From Streptomyces sp. cg36 (lineage in GTDB: Bacteria > Actinomycetota > Actinomycetes > Streptomycetales > Streptomycetaceae): 64,000 nt of DNA. The stretch covers positions 558,001 to 622,000 of the forward strand of contig NZ_CP163520.1 in NCBI RefSeq assembly GCF_041080675.1, written 5' to 3'. This document shows, in pieces, positions 18,157-25,221 of this stretch; position 1 is the stretch's first letter; each line of letters begins with the position of its first letter. The notes below the pieces were generated by a model that saw nothing but the letters and a program-made list of their open reading frames with translations, had not been told where the DNA came from and did no database searches. A program made the translations under genes and the position numbers.

Positions 18157-18285
18157 GCCGGAGCGGCGGATTCGACGCGGCTGACCCGGCGCGCCCGGCC
18201 TCATGCGCGGCCGCGCCGGAGGAAACAGGTCAGGTGCGCAGCTGAGCGCCTCCAGCCCGTCGCGCACGGCCTCGAACGCGGGTGC

Positions 18286-19272
18286 CTAACCCCAGTCGGT
18301 CCGGCGCCGCAGCCACCGCAGCGCCGCCTCGCCCTGGGCGCCCTGGAACGCGCGCAGGGTGGGCAGGCCCGGTGGCGGCGCCTGGGTGGACTGGTGGAGG
18401 AAGTAGCCGGTCAGCGCGGTCAGGACCGTGGTGACGTCATCGGGGTCGGCGCCCCGCTCGGCCAGGTGCGCGTCGAGGAGCGCGGCCGTCTCCGGGCCGC
18501 CCCGCATCAGGACGCTGGGCCCCATGTTGACCACGTCGAACCACGCGGCACCCACGGCGGCCCAGGGCCAGTCGACGACCATCACCCGGTCCTCGGTCAG
18601 CAGCACGTTGTCCGCGCGCAGGTCGCCGTGGACCAGCGCGGTGCCGGACACCGCCGTCTGCCAGGTCTCCTCGCGTTCGGCCAGCCGGCCGAGGTTGCGC
18701 AAGGCCCATGGGTCGAGCCACTCCACCGCGCGCGGGTCCCGCCCGTAAGCGTCGGACAGGCGCCGCCAGCCCCGGAACTTCTCGCCCAGCCGCTCCCCGA
18801 CCGTGGGCGCCTCGACCGGCGCGGGATCCAGCAGCGCGCCCAGTGCGGCGGACGCCCCGAGGACGCGGCGCAGTTCATCGCCGCGCCAGGGCTGCTCGGG
18901 CGTCCTGCCCTCCACGTCCTCGAAGGCCAGGACCACCCACCCCGCGTCCTCCACCGACAGAAGCAGCCGGGGCACGGGCGCCTCGGCGGGCAGGGCGGCC
19001 GTGATCCGTGCTTCGGCGCGGTGCAGGGCGGGGGTGTCGGGGTTCGGTTCGGGACCCACCGCCTTGAGGAAGAGCCGTCGGCCGTCGGCCAGCCGGGCCC
19101 GGGCCGCGACCCCGGGCGAGAAACCCCCGGGCTGGGTCACGGCGCTCTCCACCGGGGAACCCAGCCGGGCCTCGACGAGGTCGCGCACACCGTCCGGCAC
19201 GGCCCACCACTCCCGGCGTACGCCCGCGGCCACGGGCACGGGCTCGGTCACTGCGGCGGTGTCTGTGCTCAT
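18286..19272 (-). CDS. Aminoglycoside phosphotransferase-family kinase
   Basis: A 328-residue small-molecule kinase fold protein; ATG at 19272 is chosen (MSTDTAAVTEP). The N-lobe has GGFSPGVAARARLADGRRLFLKAV (nucleotide loop and Lys). The catalytic loop is ALVHGDLRADNVLL and the metal-binding Asp lies in VMVVDWPWAAVGAAWFDVVNM. The family covers antibiotic kinases and many metabolite kinases, and the substrate here cannot be assigned. It stands alone, convergent with the sigma factor gene. Confidence 0.87.
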   Translation of the reverse strand: MSTDTAAVTEPVPVAAGVRREWWAVPDGVRDLVEARLGSPVESAVTQPGGFSPGVAARARLADGRRLFLKAVGPEPNPDTPALHRAEARITAALPAEAPVPRLLLSVEDAGWVVLAFEDVEGRTPEQPWRGDELRRVLGASAALGALLDPAPVEAPTVGERLGEKFRGWRRLSDAYGRDPRAVEWLDPWALRNLGRLAEREETWQTAVSGTALVHGDLRADNVLLTEDRVMVVDWPWAAVGAAWFDVVNMGPSVLMRGGPETAALLDAHLAERGADPDDVTTVLTALTGYFLHQSTQAPPPGLPTLRAFQGAQGEAALRWLRRRTDWG

Positions 19273-19415
19273 GGCGCCATGATCCGGGCACACGCGGTGC
19301 GAGGGCAACGTGATTTGGACACACCAGCGGAGCTGCCCCGCCCCGGCTCACCCCCGTACCCGCCGCGCCCGCCCCCGGCGCCCGCCCACCGGACCGCCAG
19401 GGGCGAAGCCGCTGC

Positions 19416-21560
19416 TCAGCCGGTCGCCGCCAGGGCGCTCGCCGATGCGCCCATGGCCTTCCACACGCTTCCGCGCCCCGTCCAGCGCGATACGTCCTGC
19501 CCGTTGGAGCCGATCCGGTAGACCGACTGGGCACCCACGGCGAGGCTGACCCCCGCCTCGCCGATCGGGGTCCACGCGCCCGGTACACCCTCGTACTTGA
19601 GGGCCCGGCCGGAGCTGTCGACGGCGAAGAGTCCGGCGCCGCCCGCGTACAGTCGGCCCGCCGGGCCGCCGATCTTCTGCCAGTTGCTGCCCCTGCCGTT
19701 GCCCAGCCAGATCTCCTTGCCGTCGGGCGAGAGCCGGGCAACGTAGTCCGGCCCGACGGCGAAGTCGGAGCCGGGGCCGCCCGCGCTGAACCAGATGGTG
19801 CCGTACCCCGAGTAGCGGTTCAGGACGCCCGTCGTCGGATCGGTGGCGAAGAGTCCCGCGCCGCCGGCGTACAGCCGCGCGGCGCCCCCGCCGATGACGC
19901 TCCACTCGGCACCCACCCCGTTCCAGCGCACCACCGCGTGCCGGTCCTCCGTGATCGCGTAGAAGCCCTCGCCCGCCGTGATGAACTGCTCGCCGGGCGA
20001 GCCGATCTGGGACCAGGTACTGGAGGGTTCGTCGAACCGGAAGATGCGGCCGTCGTCGGGGTTGGTCATGAAGACACCGGCCGCACCCGCGTAGATCTTG
20101 TCGGCGGCCGGGCCGATCACCTTCCAGGAGCCGTCGCGTCCGGTCCACCGCAGGATGCTGCGCCGGTCCTGGGAGACGGCGTAGGCGGTCCCGCCCGACT
20201 GCTCGACGGGCGGGGCCGAGGGGGCCGGGGGCAGGACCACCGACCCGGTGGGCCCGGCGGTGGGGCGGGGGCGGCCCGGGCCGCCGGGCGACGGCGTGGC
20301 CCCGGGCCGCGCCCGCGACGGTGACGGGGACGGGGACGCGGTGGGGGCAGACGTCGAGGGCGACGGCGACACGCTGGGCCCGGGCCGGTCGGTCGTCCCC
20401 GGCAGTGGCTCCCGGGGGGCCGTCACGTCGTGGACGGTGGTCTCCTGGTGCCGTCCGACGACCACACCGACCAGGGCGGCGACCATCACCACCGCCAGGG
20501 CGAGGACGGCCGCGAGGAGCGCGAGCGGAAGGGCGGCGGGGTGGCGCGGGCGCGGCCCGGAACCGGCGGGAAGCGCCGGACGCGGACGGCGGCGGGCCGG
20601 GAGCCGGTCCGGCACGGCGGGCAGTCGGTCGAGGCGCTGGAGCACCACGCCCTCGACGACGTCTGCCGGGGCGCGGTCGGCCCGGGTGCGTTCCCACAGC
20701 CAGTACGCGTCCTCGCGCTGGAGTTCCACGAGGTGGTGGAGCCTGGCCAGTTCGAGGCGGAGGGCGGGGTCGGTGATCGTGGCCGCCGGGTTCTCCTCCC
20801 CCGGTGGCGGGGCGGGTAGCCGCGGCCGTCGTGCGGATTCCCGCCAGGCCCGTACGTCCGCGACGGCCCGCCGTACGTCCTCCCGCGTCGCCCGGGCGGC
20901 GATCAGCTGGTCGAGCGCCTCTTCGAGGTCCGGCCTTCCGGGCCCGGTGTCGGCGGCGTCACGCGCGGACCGGCGGTGCTGCTCCCCTGCCAGGTCAGGG
21001 GCCGGTCCGGCGGGACCACCGGCCCGGTCGTCCGCGCCGGGAACGGCCTCCGGCGCCGTCGGAGCGTCCCACCGCGTGTCGGGGTCGGCCGGTGCGAGCC
21101 CCTGACCGCGCACATCGGCTCCGGCGTGCGGCGCGGTGGACCCCACCGGGTCCGTCTGGCGCTGGAGCATCGCCATCATCGTCAGCAGTCCCTCGACCAG
21201 TCGGCCCGACTCGGCGAAGTCCTCCCGCGCCCGGCGCAGTGCGTCTTCCGCGGCCGGAGCCGGGGCGTCCGCGGCCCGCGCGGTGAGTGCCAGGGCGTGC
21301 AACCGCCGCGCCCGGTCCAGGACTTCCCGCTGCACCCGGGCGTCGCGGACGCGGTCCTTGACGACCGTGTGCAGACGGCCGAGCGGAATGATCCGGGCTC
21401 CGGAGCGGTATTCGCCCCAGACCGTCTTGCCGCCTCCGTAGCGCTGGGCCAGTTCCCGGACCGTGAGGCCGCCGGTCACCTCCCGCAGCAGCCGGGCCAA
21501 GTCGTTGGCCGCCTGCGATCTGCCCTTCGGCGCTCCTTGTGGACGCCCTGCTCTGGCCAT
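19416..21560 (-). CDS. Membrane HTH protein with extracytoplasmic tectonin/propeller-like domain
   Basis: A 714-residue protein starting at ATG 21560. Residues 1-70 form an HTH region (DLARLLREVTGGLTVRELAQRYGGGKTVWGEYRSG) followed by coiled/helical segments. About residues 341-367 are one membrane helix (LPLALLAAVLALAVVMVAALVG). A Pro/Ser/Thr-rich linker follows. Residues about 457-714 are about six repeats of roughly 40 residues (for example GGGAARLYAGGAGLFATDP, GGPAGRLYAGGAGLFAVDS), like tectonin/tachylectin beta-propellers that bind sugars or lipids. This is a one-protein signal path from outside to DNA, or a cytosolic scaffold; the role is inferred. A 16-bp palindrome lies just upstream. 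Confidence 0.8.
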   Translation of the reverse strand: MARAGRPQGAPKGRSQAANDLARLLREVTGGLTVRELAQRYGGGKTVWGEYRSGARIIPLGRLHTVVKDRVRDARVQREVLDRARRLHALALTARAADAPAPAAEDALRRAREDFAESGRLVEGLLTMMAMLQRQTDPVGSTAPHAGADVRGQGLAPADPDTRWDAPTAPEAVPGADDRAGGPAGPAPDLAGEQHRRSARDAADTGPGRPDLEEALDQLIAARATREDVRRAVADVRAWRESARRPRLPAPPPGEENPAATITDPALRLELARLHHLVELQREDAYWLWERTRADRAPADVVEGVVLQRLDRLPAVPDRLPARRRPRPALPAGSGPRPRHPAALPLALLAAVLALAVVMVAALVGVVVGRHQETTVHDVTAPREPLPGTTDRPGPSVSPSPSTSAPTASPSPSPSRARPGATPSPGGPGRPRPTAGPTGSVVLPPAPSAPPVEQSGGTAYAVSQDRRSILRWTGRDGSWKVIGPAADKIYAGAAGVFMTNPDDGRIFRFDEPSSTWSQIGSPGEQFITAGEGFYAITEDRHAVVRWNGVGAEWSVIGGGAARLYAGGAGLFATDPTTGVLNRYSGYGTIWFSAGGPGSDFAVGPDYVARLSPDGKEIWLGNGRGSNWQKIGGPAGRLYAGGAGLFAVDSSGRALKYEGVPGAWTPIGEAGVSLAVGAQSVYRIGSNGQDVSRWTGRGSVWKAMGASASALAATG

Positions 21561-22221
21561 TCGTCCCCCTGTTGTCCGCGGACAACCCCCGTCGTCCGCC
21601 CGTTCCGCGCCCTGCGCGTTCGCCAACGGGAGGATCCGGCCCGCGACCCCGCACGGCACGGTGGCGGAGTGACCGTGCCGGTCGCTCCGCGGCCTCCAAG
21701 GTCCGTACGACCAAGCTTTCGGACACCCCCCGCCAAAGCGCGCCACAGACAACACGGCCTGACCAGCCATGTCCATCACCACCGGTTTTTCCGTGTCTCG
21801 AACCCATGGGGCGGACCCGCGCGCTCCGCCGACCGGGCCCGCCGCCCCGGTTCCCGCCGCTATCACGTCGTGCCAGCTCACGTCGAACGCATCAACGGAG
21901 AAGTTCTGATGGGTCGTCACCACGGAGCCGGACATACGTATGGATGCCGTCGCGGCCACATTGGCCGGATCGGGTCTCACCGTTCCGCGGGCCACCGCCG
22001 CAGTCGCCCACGAGGACGCGAGGACGCGAGGTGAACGGCGCTCGCCCCCAAGGGGTTTGAGCACACCGGGGCGGACCGCCTCGCGGCGCCGCTCCCGGGC
22101 GGTCGCGGGCCACTCCAGACCCGTGCGAGGCGGTGGACGTAAGGTGGGCGTATTTACTCAGTCGTCCACGCACGCGTTGCGCCCTTGCGGCTCGCAGGGG
22201 TTGACAGAGAGGACCGCACCG
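21561..22221. other. Long gene-free divergent region
   Basis: No convincing gene. It holds the 16-bp palindrome at 21571-21586 and a stem-loop at 21664-21690 (11-bp arms with one G-T-type mismatch). The local A/T content rises near 22150 (GTATTTACTC), where a promoter for the methyltransferase may lie. The methyltransferase frame stays open upstream, but the ATG at 22222 is the best start. Confidence 0.5.
21571..21586. promoter_or_regulatory. Perfect 16-bp palindrome upstream of the HTH membrane protein
   Basis: GTTGTCCGCGGACAAC is fully self-complementary and sits 10 bases before the ATG (minus strand) of the HTH/tectonin gene. It overlaps the position expected for the ribosome-binding site or transcription start. 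An autoregulatory operator is the simplest reading. Confidence 0.6.
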
Positions 22222-23292
22222 ATGACGGACGCCCGATCCGAGGCCGCGGCGGGAACCACCCAGCCCGGCTCGCCCCTCGCCTCCCCCGCCGCCGACCGGG
22301 CGACGGGCGAGTTACTCGAACTCTCCCTGGGCTATCTGTACTCGGCGGCCCTGCACACGGCCGCGCGTTTCGGCATAGCCGACCATCTGGCGGACGGCCC
22401 GCGCGACGCCGACGAACTCGCCAAGGCGGCGGGGGTCGACGCCCAGCACCTCTACCGGCTCCTGCGCTTCCTCGCCACCAAGGACGTCTTCCGCGAGGAC
22501 GACGAGGGCCGGTTCCACCTCACCGCGCTGGCACAGCCGCTGCGCACGGACACCGAGCGGTCGCTGCGCGACTACATCCTGGTGCGCGGCGAGCCGGTCT
22601 TCTGGGAGTCGGCGGCCCAGCTCCACGAGGCGGTGCGGACGGGAACCACCGCCTTCGAGAACCAGTACGGCGTCCCCTTCTACGACCACGTGGCCGCCGA
22701 CCCGGAGCTCGGCCGGGCCTTCAACTCCAGTATGGCCGCGTTCTCCGAGACGCTCACCAATGACGTCGTCGGGGCCTGCGACTTCTCCGGTGCGAGCACC
22801 GTCGTGGACGTGGGCGGCGGCCGGGGCGGTCTGCTGCGCGCGGTCCTGCGGCGCAACCCGCGGCTGACCGGCACCCTTTTCGACCTGGAGAGCGTGGTGG
22901 CCGGGCATGTGCTCGACACCCCCGAGCTGGCCGGCCGCTGGAGCACGCAGCCCGGCGACTTCTTCTCGTCGGTGCCGTCCGGCGCCGACGTCTACCTCCT
23001 CAAGCACGTGCTGGCCAGCTGGCCGGACGAGCGGTGCGCGGCCATCCTGCGCTCCTGTCGCGAGGCCATGCCCGCGCACGGGCGGCTGCTGGTGATCAAC
23101 GCCCTGATCCCGGCGGGCAACGACCCGCACCCCGGCAAGACCATCGACATGCTGATGATGACGGTCCTCAACGGCAAGGGCCGCACCCGCGCGGAGTACG
23201 AGGCGCTGCTCGCCGCGGCGGGCTTCAGGGTCGCGCGGGTCCTGGAGCCGACCCCGCACGCGTCGGTCGTCGAGGCGGTCGTCGCGGGCTGA
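22222..23292 (+). CDS. SAM-dependent O-methyltransferase (PF00891 family), TTA codon-containing
   Basis: A 356-residue two-domain methyltransferase. The N-terminal part is the winged-helix dimerisation domain (AARFGIADHLADGPRDADELAKAAGVDAQHLYRLLRFLATKDVF). The C-terminal part has the SAM motif VVDVGGGRGGLLRAVLRRNP, the DYLLKHVL-like VYLLKHVLASWPDERCAAILRSCREAM segment and the catalytic-region KTIDMLMMTVLNGKGR. Plant-type and phenazine (PhzM/LaPhzM) O-methyltransferases share this layout. Codon 31 is TTA (22312-22314), so translation needs the bldA tRNA. It is convergent with a PhzG-like gene, which suggests work on a phenazine-like phenol or acid. Confidence 0.88.
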   Translation: MTDARSEAAAGTTQPGSPLASPAADRATGELLELSLGYLYSAALHTAARFGIADHLADGPRDADELAKAAGVDAQHLYRLLRFLATKDVFREDDEGRFHLTALAQPLRTDTERSLRDYILVRGEPVFWESAAQLHEAVRTGTTAFENQYGVPFYDHVAADPELGRAFNSSMAAFSETLTNDVVGACDFSGASTVVDVGGGRGGLLRAVLRRNPRLTGTLFDLESVVAGHVLDTPELAGRWSTQPGDFFSSVPSGADVYLLKHVLASWPDERCAAILRSCREAMPAHGRLLVINALIPAGNDPHPGKTIDMLMMTVLNGKGRTRAEYEALLAAAGFRVARVLEPTPHASVVEAVVAG

Positions 23293-23320
23293 GGCGCGCC
23301 ACGCCCGCCCGACTCCCGGG

Positions 23321-23347
23321 CCGGGGGCCGCACCGCGCGGCCCCCGG
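23321..23347. terminator. Bidirectional hairpin between methyltransferase and phzG-like gene
   Basis: CCGGGGGCCGC and GCGGCCCCCGG form an exact 11-bp stem with a 5-base loop, placed in the 78-bp gap between two convergent genes. There is no long U-tract, as is common in high-GC actinomycetes. Confidence 0.7.
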
Positions 23348-23370
23348 TCGTTCCGGCGTCCGCCGACGGG

Positions 23371-24099
23371 TCAGGGCTGGAGCCTGCTGATGTCCCAGCC
23401 CGCCGCCGTACGGTCGTAGCGCAGCCGCTCGTGCAGGCGGTCGGTGCCGTCGGCCCAGAACTCCACGCACTCGGGGACCAGCCGGTAGGCGGTGAAGGTC
23501 GCGGGGCGCGGCAGCGGGCGCTGGGGCGTCCCGAGCTCCCGCGCGGTGGAACGTAACGCGGCCACCTCGTCGAGTCCCTCCATCGGGCGGCTCTGGCGGG
23601 AGGCGGTGGACATGGCGTGGGTGAAGACGGGCCGCGCGAACCATATGCGGTCCGCCTCGGCGTCGGGCAACGGCTCCACCGGGCCGCCCAGGGTGATCTG
23701 CTGGCTGGTCTCGCGCCAGTAGAGGACGCCGGACGCCCAGGGGTTCTCCGCCAGTTCCCGGCCCTTCTGACTGCTGCTGTGGCTGAGGAAGACGAGGCCG
23801 TCCTGCGACACCGAGGTGAGCACCACGATGCGGGAGGAGGCGCGGCCCCGGGCGTCGGCGGTCGCCAGGGCCAGCGCGCGCGGTTCGCGCACACCGTGCG
23901 CGATGCTGCTCTCCAGCCACGAGGCCAGCAGCCCCATCGGTCCGGGCGGCGGTGTCAGGAATTCGGGGAAGGCCACCTCGATGCTGCCGGTGAGCGTCTC
24001 CGAACGGCCGCCAGCACCAATGCTGTTGGCGGCCTCGGCGGGAGGAACGGTGGTCCGGGGCAGGTCAGGCATGGGGCATCCTTTCGATTGTTTCGCCAT
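23371..24099 (-). CDS. phzG: PhzG-like FMN-dependent pyridoxamine-phosphate-oxidase-family enzyme, TTA codon-containing
   Basis: A 242-residue flavin oxidase. It has SLASWLESSIAHGVREPRALALATAD-type FMN-domain start, RIVVLTSVSQDGLVFLSHSSSQKGREL, NPWASGVLYWRETSQQI, MSTASRQSRPM and the C-terminal FWADGTDRLHERLRYDRTAAGWDISRLQP. This agrees closely with PhzG, which oxidises dihydrophenazine intermediates, more than with PdxH. Two starts are plausible: ATG 24099 (GGGAGG upstream) and ATG 24072. Codon 182 is TTA (minus strand of 23554-23556), implying bldA control. No phzABDEF genes are in the window, so it is an orphan here. Confidence 0.87.
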   Translation of the reverse strand: MAKQSKGCPMPDLPRTTVPPAEAANSIGAGGRSETLTGSIEVAFPEFLTPPPGPMGLLASWLESSIAHGVREPRALALATADARGRASSRIVVLTSVSQDGLVFLSHSSSQKGRELAENPWASGVLYWRETSQQITLGGPVEPLPDAEADRIWFARPVFTHAMSTASRQSRPMEGLDEVAALRSTARELGTPQRPLPRPATFTAYRLVPECVEFWADGTDRLHERLRYDRTAAGWDISRLQP

Positions 24100-24174
24100 G
24101 ATGTCCTCCCGCCCCCATGCCGTCGAGATCGCAAGTGCGCCCCTCGAACACCGCCGATGGCTGGTATCCGTGGG

Positions 24175-24567
24175 TTACCGGGCGCTGCCGAGGTTGCGGT
24201 CGGCGTCGCCGCCGCGGAGCATCAAGGTGGTCTCCTCGATGCGGCGGAAGCGGCCGTCGGCGGCGAACTCGGCGAACACGTACACCTCCATGCTGACGGC
24301 CGAGCCGTCCGTCTTGGTGATGTCGACGGTGTGCCGGTCGGCGTAGCGGGCGCCGTCGTACAGCTCGTCGTGGACGGTGACCCGGCCGTCGGCGACGACG
24401 GTGCGCAGGTGCGCGATGTGCTCGACGAACCCGGCCCGGTCGGCCCACTCGCCGTCGGTGCGCTGGCGGTATTCCGGCGCGAAGTGACGGTCGGCCGCCT
24501 CCTCGACGGTGATGTCGCGGTTGAACAGCAGGTCGTCGAGGGCGGTGGCGATGCCGATGCGGTTCAT
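24175..24567 (-). CDS. SnoaL-like (NTF2 fold) protein
   Basis: A 130-residue single-domain protein; ATG at 24567 follows AAGGA. It has the SnoaL/NTF2 layout: an N-terminal helix pair (ATALDDLLFNRDITVEEAADRHFAPEYRQRTDGEWADRAGFVEHIAHLR), then curved beta strands (VTVHDELYDGARYADRHTVDI, MEVYVFAEFAADGRFRRIEETTLML). Members are polyketide cyclases, hydratases or ligand-binding proteins; the substrate is unknown. It is divergent from a MarR regulator with two palindromes between, so it is probably the repressor's target. Confidence 0.87.
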   Translation of the reverse strand: MNRIGIATALDDLLFNRDITVEEAADRHFAPEYRQRTDGEWADRAGFVEHIAHLRTVVADGRVTVHDELYDGARYADRHTVDITKTDGSAVSMEVYVFAEFAADGRFRRIEETTLMLRGGDADRNLGSAR

Positions 24568-24595
24568 GGTGGTTCCTTCCCCACGGAAGAGTAAT

Positions 24596-24655
24596 GCGTG
24601 CGTCGCGCACGCTTCTGAGGGAACCGTACCAGAGGAAGCGTGCGCTGCGCACGCT
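24596..24655. promoter_or_regulatory. Paired MarR operators between snoaL-like and marR genes
   Basis: Two inverted repeats share the same arm: GCGTGCG-TCG-CGCACGC at 24596-24612, and AGCGTGCGC-T-GCGCACGCT at 24637-24655 (9-bp arms). The first adjoins the snoaL-like gene, the second ends 24 bases before the marR start. This fits one MarR dimer per site and repression of both genes. Confidence 0.8.
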
Positions 24656-24678
24656 ATTCTTGGGGGGTGGAGAACGAA

Positions 24679-25110
24679 GTGGGACACGAGATCGCGGACG
24701 CGCTGGGCGTACTGCTGCGGCGCACCACCCGGGCACAGCTGCACCGGCAACTCACCGAGGGCATGGGCGAGGCGGTGGACGAGGTGACGTATCCGGTGCT
24801 CAGCGCGCTGGCCCGGACGGGGCCGCGCAGCGCCGCCGAGCTGGCCCCCGACGTCGGGATCGACCGCTCCGGCGTCACCCGCCGCGCGACGAGGCTGGAG
24901 GCCGCGGGGCTGGTGCGCCGCGAGCCGGACCCGGACGACCGGCGCGCGCAACTGCTCGTCCTGACCGAACACGGCCGGCGCACCGTCGCCGAGCTCCGCG
25001 AGCGCCTGGCCGCGCACATCACGGCCGGGCTCGCGGACTGGCCGCCCGGCGAGGCGGAGGCGTTCGCCCAGCGGCTGCGCCACTTCACGGCCGAGGGGCC
25101 CTTCACCTAG
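24679..25110 (+). CDS. MarR family transcriptional regulator
   Basis: A 143-residue winged-helix regulator. GTG at 24679 is chosen because GGTGGAG lies 7 bases upstream; GTG at 24667 adds four residues, and longer starts would enter the operator. The core is VDEVTYPVLSALARTGPRSAAELAPDVGIDRSGVTRRATRLEAAGLVRREPDPDDRRAQLLVLTEHGRR, a textbook MarR DNA-binding domain and wing. It is divergent from the SnoaL-like gene across paired palindromes. The ligand is unknown. Confidence 0.9.
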   Translation: MGHEIADALGVLLRRTTRAQLHRQLTEGMGEAVDEVTYPVLSALARTGPRSAAELAPDVGIDRSGVTRRATRLEAAGLVRREPDPDDRRAQLLVLTEHGRRTVAELRERLAAHITAGLADWPPGEAEAFAQRLRHFTAEGPFT

Positions 25111-25145
25111 AGGGCGCGTCTTTCGCCCCTTGCCCGGAACGCGGA

Positions 25146-25180
25146 CGGCCCACCCGCGGCGGATGCCCGCGGGTGGGCCG
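25146..25180. terminator. Hairpin terminator between marR and acyl-CoA dehydrogenase genes
   Basis: CGGCCCACCCGCGG (25146-25159) pairs perfectly with CCGCGGGTGGGCCG (25167-25180) around a 7-base loop. It lies between convergent genes and probably stops both transcripts. Confidence 0.8.
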
Positions 25181-25221
25181 TGACGGCGGCGGGACTCGAC
25201 GGACCCCGGGGCGCAGACCGG

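Noticed and set aside
21940..22221. N-terminal extension of the O-methyltransferase
   Set aside because: The extra 94 residues are low-complexity Arg/Pro-rich and unlike the family; the ATG at 22222 has a plausible ribosome-binding site.
22222..24099. Complete phenazine biosynthetic cluster
   Set aside because: Only a tailoring-type methyltransferase and PhzG-like oxidase are present; the core genes are absent.
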